Below, piece after piece: positions 11,476 to 22,400 of a stretch of 64,000 nt of DNA. Every line of letters starts with the position of its first letter. Within the stretch, counting starts at the first letter, position 1. Origin of the DNA: Agelas oroides (lineage: Eukaryota; Porifera; Demospongiae; Agelasida; Agelasidae). The position numbers and the translations under genes are program-made. The DNA lies in NCBI GenBank assembly GCA_949130485.1, contig OX422183.1:5014136-5078135 (forward strand), read 5' to 3'. The notes beneath the pieces were generated by a model, which did not search any database, was not told the DNA's origin, and saw only the letters and a program-made list of their open reading frames with translations.

Positions 11476-12898
11476 TTAGTAGACTTTGTCTATGTATATG
11501 TGACTTCCGGGTAAGTGTGGGCAAACAAGTGGGAAAAGGTTCTCTTCATCAACAATGCAGTCAAAGTGACAGCCACCAGTATGGCATAGTTCCATGTGAT
11601 CCATAGCATTGAGGGTCCTTGGATAGTTTTCAGTAGGGAATTGAAGATTAGTAGCTTCATGTGGCTTGTACCTAGTCCAGCCATACTCGTGTGTTTGGGG
11701 GGATTGTCGTAGAGTGTAAAGATCCATCTGAAATAAGGTTGAAGCTGCTTGTAGTTCCACTTGCGTACCCCACTGTCTGGAATGAAGCATGTATTGTATA
11801 TGTTCTTCAAGCTTTCCTGAGATGACTAGTGGCTGGAAAAGTGGTTGATTTTTGGATACAAAATCCACTAACAGTGATCTCATCTTTGCATGAAGATCTT
11901 CTGTACCATACACGATGTAGGCCAGGGCCCTAAAAAGGCAATTTCCATCACCAATGATGCTGTGGCGTTTCCTTCCTTGTATGGAGAGGACATGGTCTGG
12001 GTTAGAGGAAGCTAGGGGTAGCTTGTTGGATGGCACAGCCTGATATAAAAAAAAAGGTAATAAATCCAGTGAGTATACATACAAACAATGTAATTATTAC
12101 TTTTTCAGTGGTTGCCAGGTGGCATCTTCTCATAATGCAACGCTGCTTCTTCTTGTTAGGACCCCCAAACCTAGGCTTGTCCTTGCAGAACTTGCAACTC
12201 CCACAATCATCTCTCTTGCACCCTTCACAGTCTCCACACCGCTTACGCTTCTGTCCTGTGGGGACGGAGGCAAGCAATTGATGTAGTTACAAACCGAGTT
12301 ATACATTTATGTGATACCTATTTTGTGAGAGATTTGTGTATCATCTTCCCTCTGCACCTGTTGTAATGAAATAAGCGATATAGGTCAATAGGATACACTT
12401 GAGATATGACTTATTCTATGATGTAGGCTATTTGTGCTTGCTATAACAGTGTGATTTACTGTGCTTTTTGAATCCTCCACATTACAGTTGATATGGTGGG
12501 GACGACTGTTGGAATTCTGCAAAAAAGAGTGAACAACCATATACAGAGGTAAAAATGAAGCTAATAAATAAATAAATAAATAAATACAATTTCCTCACCT
12601 CTCGTAGTCGGTCAGCCTTGGCACCCACTCTGTTCCGAAATCGCCAATCTTGCCTTTTTCTTCCTGGTTTGTGCTTTCTATACAAATCCAATGTGGAATA
12701 GTGTTGGGCTTGCTGCAGAAGCTTGCTGTATTTCCGCTTAATGCGTTTAGTTCTATCAGAGAGAGATGTGGAATGCATGATTAGGCCCTCAGTAGATGGA
12801 AAGATTCTTCTGAACTGCTTCTCAAGTGCTTCTAGTTGGACTAGAAGATCTCTCAATCTGTCAGTGTCATCTGTTGTGTATGCTAAAGATTGGATCAC
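11476..12898 (-). CDS. CXXC zinc-finger and OTU-protease protein of the MULE core
   Basis: Minus-strand multi-exon gene. The 5' exon (12898 down to about 12601, ending GAG|GTGAGG) encodes a charged, probably helical region (RDLLVQLEALEKQFRRIF, KRIKRKYSKLLQQA) and a basic stretch. The exon 12255-12101 encodes a CXXC finger: KRKRCGDCEGCKRDDCG, then CKFCKD, RFGG and QRCIMRRC. It splices in frame (GAAAAA|GTAATA to CAG|GCTGTG) to the exon 12039-11476, an OTU cysteine protease: IGDGNCLFRALAY holds the Asp and Cys, and GGCHFDCI holds the His region. CXXC fingers of the KDM2/DNMT1/MLL class bind unmethylated CpG; OTU enzymes remove ubiquitin-like tags. The joint between the first two exons (12256-12600) and the start codon are uncertain. 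Orientation is the same as the right-arm transposase. Confidence 0.8.
12555..12590. repeat. (AAAT)n microsatellite
   Basis: About six consecutive aaat units lie in the putative intron of the CXXC/OTU gene. Confidence 0.9.
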
Positions 12899-12979
12899 TT
12901 TCGAAGTGATACTTATTTTCTACTGCAAGGCCTTTGCACTCTGTGCTTTCACCTAAAGGGATAAAAAGACAGCAAGCTT

Positions 12980-13115
12980 TTAGCCAGAGGAGGGAGGATG
13001 CATGTGATCACGTGATCGGGACTATTAACTGACATTCCAAGGCCAAGAAGTGTGGAGGAAAGCTAAACGAACTCTATGGACGAAGTCATGACGGGCGCAG
13101 GTGGGCATGCACAAT
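12980..13115 (+). repeat. Degenerate third copy of the transposase 3' end
   Basis: gccagaggagggaggatg, gatcgggactatt, ctgacattccaaggccaaga and cgaagtcatgacgggcgcag follow the same order as the sequence just after the transposase stop in the left arm (gccagaggagggatgac, gtagggacaatt, tgacattccaagggcaaga, atgtcacgacaggcaca), with many differences. It lies in plus orientation inside the core, next to the right arm. Confidence 0.65.
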
Positions 13116-13133
13116 TTTTACTAGCCATGCAGA

Positions 13134-16100
13134 TGTCATCTCAGTCGATAACCCTATGTGCCTGTCGTGACATAGAGTGATCCTTGTAGCTTGTATCCAC
13201 CGATTCTTGCCCTTGGAATGTCATCAGAGTGCACTAATTGTCCCTACGACGTGACGTCATGTCATCCCTCCTCTGGCATTTAGTAATCTCACCTTCTTTG
13301 GTAAGGAACTTGTGTAGTTAGCAGATGTACTCTCATGGGAGGGACTGTCCACACATTCGCCTAGTTGCTGGCTAGACCATGAGTTAGCACAGTCATCAAG
13401 GCTATTCAAAGCTTCAGTGTCACAACTAAGGTGTGGACTTTGAAGATATGTCTGGGGCAAGGAATCCCAAGACCACTGGGTATAATGCTTGAAGATGGAA
13501 AAGAAATGTTTGCATGGAATATGATGTCGAATCCAGTCCATGCATGTGCATGAGGGGGCTCTTGATGTCACTCCAAGATCAACATGATGCACTTTTCCTG
13601 ATTGGGAGGTGACATTGAAACACCCTTCTGATTCTCCTTCCTGAACATCTGTACTGCTGAACTTGTTTGCCTTCCTCACCCTATCTAGGCAGTGGATGAT
13701 TACTGAGCGTGGACGAGTCCGAAGATACTCTGGGATGATGGCACTGTATGAACGGTATGCTTCTGTCATTTGGTAATTCTGTAGAAGATACTTCTGGTAT
13801 CTGTCAGGCGGGAATGATTCAATGATGTGGCTGACTAAGCTAGACAGGGTGATGTTTTTCCTGTTTGGTAGATATGAGTACTTCAGAAGTTTGTTCTGTG
13901 CCTCTACTCCATTGTTTGTATCCACAGCACAGTGGTATTCATTGTCACGAAATGCCCGAGCCCATTTCTGTAGTGTGGAAAGAATTCAGGAACTGAACAG
14001 GTTATCTTGTTCCCAGGCTGCTCCCAACTCCAGCTTTTGATGCATGTTTGCACACTGCAAGTGATCAAGAGTGGAGGTGGGAATGGCCAGGTAGCCTCAG
14101 AGCACATTACATACCACAAAGTGATTGCTACTGGACAGCCTGATTCAATTAAGGACAATCAGCACTTGACAGCTTCTTGCATGCATAAAGCCACAAGCAA
14201 TTACTGACCTTGGGGATACATAGCCACATGGTATTTAACCACTGGCGTACACTCAAGTGTTTTTTCCACACTGCAGATTCCTTAAGAGCCTTTACAGCTT
14301 TTTCATAGTGGAATTCCAGTGGAACAGCTTCAGGTGATCCTGGTTCAGCAACAGCACACTCCCGCAAGTACCCAAGGAGCTGCTGGCTTTCTTCCTTGGT
14401 GAGCCCATGTTTTGTATCACGAACCCATCTTTCCCAGCATTGTTCTCTATGAAAGTCACACAAGAACACCTTTATGCCTGGGAAAGCCTGTTCTAATGCA
14501 TCGTGTTTGGCTTCTGAATAGTCACTCATGAAGAACTTCGGTTGCCAATCCAGGTTCCAGGATTTCAATATGAGAAGAGCTTCCAGGATGTGCTCAGCAG
14601 TTTCAGACTGTGTGATAAACTCTGCAACTACCATGTAGCCAACATTTGTTCGCACACAAATGAAGAACAATGCTAAATCATATCGGGTAGTCTTGTATGT
14701 TGCATCTATCATCCCAATGGTTTTCCCATACTTTTGCAGTAGTTCTCGCTGCCACTTTTCCTGATGAAGATACAGCATTGTTTGTTCACAACCTTCATCA
14801 CTGCCTACTATGTGCAACCCTTCATGATCTGCTGTATTCCCTCTGTAGTTTGCTGATCCAGTCTTTTTCTCATGGGTCTGCATAGCTGAGTCATCTTTTG
14901 TAGATGAAGTTCTGAGTAGGGACGAAAAAAGAATTTGGTGTCGGAGCTAGCTTTTTCCCAGCTGTCAATTTTGAGTCGAAGATTCTCCTGATCTAATTTG
15001 GAGAACTCCAGAGCCTTTTTAGCAGTGGCAACATGATTTCTCACATCAATATCTGTTGGAAAAAGAGCTCGGTTGTTGGGTGTGACTCGGATTCCTAGGT
15101 GTTTAGCAAGTGTATTTCTGGTGTAATGACGTAGTAATCTTTTCACCTCTCCAGTGTTGGTTATACCTGCAGACACAACTTCAGTGATTTGCTCAATCAG
15201 AAGGAGATGTATCCGTTGGCTGAATCCACTGCAATGACCTGTAGGGTGTCCACTGTGTGCCTCTTCAGTAGGTAAGGACACAAAGTACTTTCTTTCCACT
15301 TGTACTGCCTTACCACTTGCCAGGTCCTGCCTGAGTTGTTCCAATACCTCTTCTTGAAGCTGTTTTTGTTGCCGTGAACTCAGGCTCTGTTTTGGTAATG
15401 AATATTCCGGGTAGAGTGTGAAGGACTTGATTTTGATTTTGGCCTGACACCCAACTTTCTTGGTGTCTTGTAATCTGAGTTGTTTGTTTTTTCCCTGTTT
15501 TTTGAGAAAGTAGTGATGACCGTACTGACAATCCATAATCTTTTCTTCTTCCACAGAGAACGGTGTGTTTTTGAAGTCAATTTTCTGACCTCCTTCTGTT
15601 TTCTTCAGAAACAACCGTGGGGCTTTATGTTGCTTTTGTTCCTGTGTATGAAGTTTCATTCTTTATGAAAATGTAGTCCTACCTTTACAATATAAGTATT
15701 GGATGTACTACCTATACTTGGAGTATTCATGTTCATACCCCAAGTATAGGTAGTATATCCAATTTATACCACAGTCAGACAGTAAACTATAATCCGTTTT
15801 GTGTAAACTATTCTGTACCTTATGCAAGTTTTGCGCAAACTATTTTTTACATATAACAGGAGTATATGACCCGTTACACTCCGCTGTTCATCCACTGAAA
15901 TACTTAGAAAGTGATGTAATGTGTTATAATAATGAATAATGCTCAACTTACATTTTCTTTGAGTTGTGGTGTTGGTGGAGGTGTGTTCACTACTGGTACC
16001 TTCCTTGACGTCCTGGTACCATAGGAAGTTACAGTTTCCAGGTTGTGCCTCTCTACTCTCTGGTCTGCGTCGCTGACCATGCCCTCAAAGTACACCCCTT

Positions 16101-16280
16101 TGGCCTCTAATCCTTCTGCCCATTCGGGTCTCTCCATGACGGTTAGCGTCAGTTGCGCTATCTGAACATAATTATATTTCCCGCGCTTCTCGCGCGGTCA
16201 CGACAACATGCATGCGCTGTGTCACATGTCACGTGAGCGTACTCCAACTTGTGTGTCTCCCTGTGAATAAATTGTCTCCC
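13134..16280 (-). repeat. Right inverted arm of the MULE
   Basis: 3147 bp, the inverted partner of 8323-11460. Differences seen by eye are a 1-base deletion in the transposase near 14915, a few substitutions, and a short insertion near the terminus (16243-16262). Confidence 0.9.
13257..15659 (-). pseudogene. MULE transposase, right copy, frameshifted
   Basis: The same protein as the left copy in the opposite direction, with ATG at 15659-15657 and stop at 13257. The N-terminal zinc segment, the MULE core (GMIDATYKT, FFMSDYSEAKHDA), the Glu block (DTNNGVEAQN) and the SWIM finger are all present. One base is missing near 14915 relative to the left copy. After FFFRPY the frame therefore changes to SELHLQKMTQ and stops, and the catalytic core is only reached in a second frame (14883-14218). 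Unless corrected by another start or by a sequencing error, only the left arm encodes a full enzyme. Confidence 0.8.
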
Positions 16281-16290
16281 GTTTCGGAAT
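16281..16290. repeat. Right target-site duplication of the large MULE
   Basis: gtttcggaat, identical to 8313-8322, directly follows the GTCTCCC terminus. It is 141 bp upstream of the Rab start codon, so the insertion is in the leader or promoter region of that gene. Confidence 0.9.
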
Positions 16291-16430
16291 AGAGACTGCT
16301 GACTCGGCACAACCAAGAAAACGCTCAATCACCGGCGAGATCACCGGACCCTTTTCCTCGTGAGAGGGTGGGGTCTCCTCAACCTCTAGGTCGCAACCGT
16401 CCGACAACCGTCCTCAGCATCCTCACTAAA

Positions 16431-19400
16431 ATGGCGTTCCACGAAATGAAGCTCTGCTTTCTCGGGGTGAGTTGGGAGCGCTATGGTAATAATGGCCCCC
16501 AGGTAATCAGTCAGGTGTGTTCTTCTTTGCTGTGTGCAGGACAGCGATGTAGGAAAGACTAACATCATAAATAGGTGGGTCTCAGACGTATTCTCGAAGG
16601 ATGAAGCCCTGACAGTTGGGTGAGTTTTAGCCAGATGATATTATAAACGTGGTGTAGGGCCGTAGCAAGCTAGGTGGTGTGGCCCAAATCTGGTAGCCTT
16701 GTACCCAGCCTGTTCATTAAAAATAGCCTGGCAACTTACCCGAGTTCAAACTGTTGACCTCTGCTGCCCTGGGGTTTGCAGTACCAATCAGATTTCAGAA
16801 CCCTTCATGTGACAGTTGTAGCATAGGTGTAGGAACCAGGGTGGGGGGGGGGGGGGGGGCAGGGCCCCCCAATATTTTACCCTCGAGACTTTATCAAAAA
16901 CATTAAAAATGTAAAAAGATATAGGGATGGCATGCCAAAAGGTATGCAAACAAGGTAGGGATAATGCATGAAAGCAAAGGTCAACATATTGACAAAGCCC
17001 CATCCCTACATCTTTTTCACACTACAGTTAGACAGTGCATGGGGGTCTTCCTAAAACATACCACAAGTTCACAACCTTTACTGGCAATTCATGGCTGTAG
17101 CCTCATTCTCAGGCCACTTCCTCCTCCCACATGGCCTGGGAACGAGGCTAGTATGACCCTCTTGGTAGCATTGTGTTATATGGAACCTCTTCAACAACTT
17201 AAGCAGTGAGTTGGAGTAGACTGCAGACTTATGATAGTATCGTTAAAGTACATGGCATGGTTTTAGCCTCGTCTCCAGGCCACTTTCCTTCTCCCACATT
17301 CCGGCTCAGGAACGAGGCTAATATGGTCTAGCAGCATTGTATCAGTATCTATTTACATTTTAATGTCTTGTTTCTGTACTTTTTTGATGTTAATCTCAGT
17401 TACAGTTAGACCTAAACCTATAAGAAGAATATTTCAAGTGTAACCACAACACCAGAACTTGAAACACCATTGACAGTTTAGTAGTGGTTCCAGGCATGTA
17501 TATGATAATTATGTGTAATATAGCCAGCTAGAACCTGATTAAGGGCCAACCACTCTCCGTACCAAACTTTGTGAAACCAATTTTATGATTCAGTTATCAA
17601 TCACATGACGACTGACCAGCTGCAGCACTATCATACTGACAACTGACCATCCTAGCTTTACAATTCACTAAAGCTGTGAGTGGGCTATTTTTAGTGTAGC
17701 TACAAGTAGGCAGCTGAATGCAGCGCCTTACCTATGTGGTGTTCATAAGCCTTGCCCAATGCCGCGGGGGGAAAAGACCGTGTCAGCCATGCGTACTGCC
17801 CGCTGGCGATTTTGCTTGTGTACTTGTCTCACTTCCAGACGAATGACCGTAGTCTTTGGTCTGGGAATGAGACTTTGTGTGCGCATGCGTACAAAATTAG
17901 AAAATGGCATCCTAAGCAACGGATAGCAGCCTCAGAGTGTTGTGAATGGCTTTTGCTGACCAGGGTGAGTTTGAAGGTGTGAAGACACTGAGTGGTTGTA
18001 GAGCTCCGTGCTGTGATAAGCATCAGTTTCATGCTAAAATGACGGTGAGCGCTTGAACCATTTTTGAGTTATCGTTGTTTGAACAAAGTGGTCGTAACAA
18101 AGAAAGAAAGAATACGAAAAATTACACTTTGACTATCACACACTTTTGTGTTTAGCTGTCTTCCGCGTGGCTTTTGGTCATTTATATGAGTCTTGCTGAT
18201 CATAAAGGCACTCAAAGAGTATGTCTGGGCGCTTAAATAAGCTTTTAGCGTATCTGTGGTGAGGTTGTATGGCTTTTTCTTAAGTATTGCATATATTGCG
18301 CGTCGGTGCTATCCCTATACATAGAGAGTCTATCGACTCTCTGCATGCAGTGCAGGTCGCTGTATATTAGCATGCCTTGTGCACGTGGAGGCTGCAAATT
18401 ATGTCGATGAGACAAATGTCCTTACTAGGCTTTGTAAAAAGTACCTCTAGTACAGGCTGTGTTGGCAGAGAAAGCAATGTACCAGTTGATTCCAACACTG
18501 GGGAACCTACAAGGCCATGTACTTCTGGCATAGACTGTTTTGGCGCTGAAGATGGTATATACATCCGTCGAGTCCAGCACTGGTGAACCTTCAAGGTCCA
18601 GTTGTGCCGCTACTTTTGTACCCCAAGAGCAGCAGTGTACAAGTGATTGCTGTAGGAGTATGACAGAGATTACAGCATCCAATTCTTGCAGAATTGCCCT
18701 AGAAACGATCTCAGAGTGTGTAAAATTCCAAATTTTGTGGAGCTGCACCTACAAGTTTGACCCCCCCAAAATGAAATTGCTTCCTGCGCCTATGTGTAGA
18801 ATTTCAATCTTAAATACACCACAGTACAGTATAACGAATATACTGTACCCATCCCGTGGTACCGCTAGCACTTGGAACGACGGTTTTGTTCGAACTCCTG
18901 CTGACTTGTGTGCAACTACTACAGTAACTGTGGACAAAAATGTTTCTTTACAAACAAGGACGTTAGTATTTACTGTCAGTCGGGCATATCGACATCGGTG
19001 AGCGAGAGCGAGTCAACTGCAAGCGGTGCGTCTACAGATGACAAGTAGGACACCAACCATACAATATAAGCCTGTAATAAGTCTTGCTGGCAACAGCAAC
19101 GCATTCGCACATTACGAACAGTCACGTGGCTACGATCAAATATCACATGCATTATCCAATATTTATGGCTTGTACAGGTGCAGCTGTAATCTTTTGACGT
19201 CATATCCATACAGACCTTATGTCATCACTCACATAACCAAACGTGAAACGGATGGTGGATGGAAATTCGGATACTACGCCGCCATTTTGAGTGGCAAAAA
19301 TGACCGCGGTCTACGGAGCTTAAGTACAGTGGAGCACTTTGTGAGCTCGTTTCTCACCAGCGCAGGAAGTGATTTTACATTTACACCCAGAATGCACAAG

Positions 19401-22400
19401 GTCTCAACAGGACATAACGCTCACTGGAGTGAATAAGCTTACCTGCATGCCTCGTTGACACTGTGAGCTCGCAAAGTGCTTCGCTGTACTTAAATGGTGG
19501 CGTAGTATCTGGATTTCCGTCCACTGTCCGTTTTACGTTTGGTTACGTGAGGTATTGCATAAGGTCTATACAGTTTGAACCTGGGTAAGTTGCCAGGCCA
19601 TTTCTCCTACAAACGGCCTGGGTATGGGGCTACAAATCTTGTGGCTGCAAACACTCAGAGGCTAGGGGGATGTGGGGGGCTTGCTCCCCCAGGAAAATAA
19701 TTAGGCGCTCGAAAATCGCTTCTGATGCCATTTTTGGCCAAAAATACCGTACTCAATCAAAATTACACCCCCTTTAATTCCTTACTATTTGAAAAAATTT
19801 GTTGTGGAGGTATATTTATCTCCAATTTATGGCCCCCTTGACCATACAAATAATACACAATAAGAACAGAAGAACTCTCCGACTCCGACGAATGAGAGGA
19901 AGGTTAGAACTCACCGTACCACCCTATATAGAGTCTAGCTACCTACTGGCCAGCGATACACCGACAAAACGATTGGCTGCACAGCGACAGGCTTGTAGCT
20001 AGCTGGTGGTGGTGCGAAAATTGCATCGCATTTTCTGACCGCACACTCTGCACCTTCATTGATTCATGATCCTTTGCCCGGCAGAACTGAGCCACTACGA
20101 GCTTCATCGCAAGCCGCACGAAATGGTGACTGACAATTCGCCATTGCTATTTCCCCTCATGCGCTCCACGGTGAGGAAAGGGGGCGTATAAACGAGACTA
20201 ATTACCATTATTCAATTATAAGCCCTCCCCATACTTGTAGCTAAATCTAATCAGCAAAAAGGGGGGTGCGTAATTTTGAGTGAGTACGGTACCTGTAATT
20301 CAATAGTTGCTACATGTCCACACTGTGAGGTTGCGGGTCACAGATTGTGGGTGTAATGTAACTTTCACGTAAATTTTTGGATTGGTTCTTACCTATGTTT
20401 CTTGGCAAGCAAGGTTCTGATTCACCAGATCATGGTTGTAGTACATGCTTCAATCTGATTGGTCAACAGCAGGTGTTCTAAATCCCGTAGAACACCCGTA
20501 AATTCTCATAGAACACCTGTAATTTATTGCTCAGAGCATGAGGCCAGTGTTGTGGCCTTACATTGTCAGTAGTATATACATGGATTATGTATAAATAAAA
20601 TTTTGATGTATGTAAACACAAGTATATTTTGTGTAAATAAGCAAATTTTTGTTTTCTGTGAATCAAACAATTTATTTTTGCTATTCGGACGTATGCAGAA
20701 GTCGGGTTATTACTCTGTACACCACTTTCGTGAGCAGCTCTGTCTTCGAAATTGGCTGTGTTTCTCGAGTGAAGACACACTTTAAGCAGCCGTTCGTTGT
20801 TTTCAGTGTGACCTTTCCTCACCAAGGTATATCATAACCACCCATACTTTCAGAACACAGGTGGGTTATAGTTTGGTTGTTGAGATGTATTTTGTTCGCT
20901 GTGCACGGTAGCTAGTCCAAAGGCTCTTTGTGTCCACAGCTTTCCATCGCTTGTGATGCTGGTACGTGCTTCAAAGACTCACGACAGTGCTGGCCATGAT
21001 CTACATACATACATACATATAGTTAGACACTGAGACCAACGGGATCTATCTCTCTGCGCTCGGGACGCTACAGCCCGGATGCTCTTGGGTTTCTAAATCA
21101 CATAGATCCCTTGGTCTCAGTCTCTAACTGTATGTATGTAACTATGCATAGTGTTTGAGGCTTTGCTTCTCAAAATCCACAAGTGCACTCTGTTAGTCAC
21201 ACATAGCTCGCTCCAGGCTGGGGACTCATTTGAGTAAACTTTGACCCTATACAGGAAATTGGGTCAAAAGTAGGGGGGTGGGCTCTCTTTTGTGCACTTT
21301 CGCGAAACTACTGTAAATCAAAAGGGAACAATCAATCAAGCACAAGTTTGGGAATCAGACCCTGTAACAGAATGGTTCCAATACTTTATCTAATTGTGCT
21401 CTGTAACTCAAATGTGAATACTATGGAAAGTATGCAGAAGGTATATTAACCCTTTAACTACCAATGACGACTATAGTCGTCATCGAAATTAGGCCGCTTG
21501 TTATCAGTTGGTGCAATCCGTTTTGAGGATAGGTTCTGCGCTAGCAGAAAGGGTGAGACAAGGGGAGGTGGATGGGTGTCACCGGAGGATGACAGTGCCT
21601 GGCGGCTGGCTGTAGAAAAGCCCTGAGGTGGGCCACTGTTTTGCTTTCTTGCACAAACGGGCCTAGAAAACTCTCCTTTCACCTTGTAGGGGCTCCATTT
21701 CTGACATTTTAGGCAGCTTTCTGTCCAGAGGAGAGCACTCTCCGGTCGGAGGTCCCTGACTAATGAGTGGGTGTGGTCATGGTCATGAACTTGTAAAAGT
21801 CATGTGGAAGAAGCTGTCAGGTGAAAAAAGGTGTGACTAGTCTAAACAAGACCTTTAGAAAATACAATTCGGGCTAAGTGCTTTAAGAACCTATGGTTAG
21901 TTCTGCTACTACGTGCCGTGATCTTTGAAAATAGGCTTGCCCTTGACGTACATTAGTTATGACAAACAGGAAATCATTGGAGAGTGGAAGAGGTAGGACT
22001 AATGCAAGGAGGCACTACTGTAGTGTCCTGCAAATACGCCCCCCCTCGCACATAAGCCCTCCCTGCATTTTTAGCACAAAGCCTTGCAGAGGTATTTTTA
22101 TCCCGCGCATAGGCCCCCACCATGCATGGCTGTTACCAAAATTTACTATCTTCCCAGAGATGTCTACTCCTCGTCGAAACTCCTACACAGTCAGGTTCAA
22201 GGTCTCAGTGGTGGAACGAACAAAGCCAGCATCCACAGGGCCGCTAAACATTTCTCGATCGATCGCAAGCGTGTTCCCAAGTGGTGTCAAAAGTACAGTC
22301 TGCTGGAAGGACAAATCTGTGGAGCACTTGGAAAGCATCGCTGCCTTTGCTGTGGAAAACCCCTCTCGGTCGAGCTTGATCATTGAAACAATGAGGTACT

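Larger units (their letters stand above)
8323..16280. mobile_element. Mutator-like DNA transposon with about 3.1-kb inverted arms
   Basis: The element is 7958 bp. It starts GGGAGACAATTTA and ends with the inverse (AAATTGTCTCCC), between identical 10-bp direct repeats. The left arm (8323-11460) and right arm (13134-16280) are near-identical inverted copies. Each contains a complete transposase region with a MULE-type DDE core, an N-terminal Cys/His zinc-binding segment and a C-terminal SWIM finger. The unique core (11461-13133) encodes a CXXC and OTU protein on the minus strand. MULE families with very long arms and with OTU- or ULP-type protease genes are known; the CXXC-plus-OTU core with duplicated transposase is the unusual part. 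Confidence 0.9.

Noticed and set aside
16222-16407. Minus-strand frame (EVEETPPSHEEKGPVISPVI) at the Rab leader
   Set aside because: It has no ATG, runs across the transposon terminus, and in the pre-insertion sequence stops a few codons after the junction. I considered a divergent gene but cannot support it.
20603-20837. Frames around [16 protein letters not shown]
   Set aside because: AT-rich Rab intron with overlapping short frames on both strands; no domain, no splice support.
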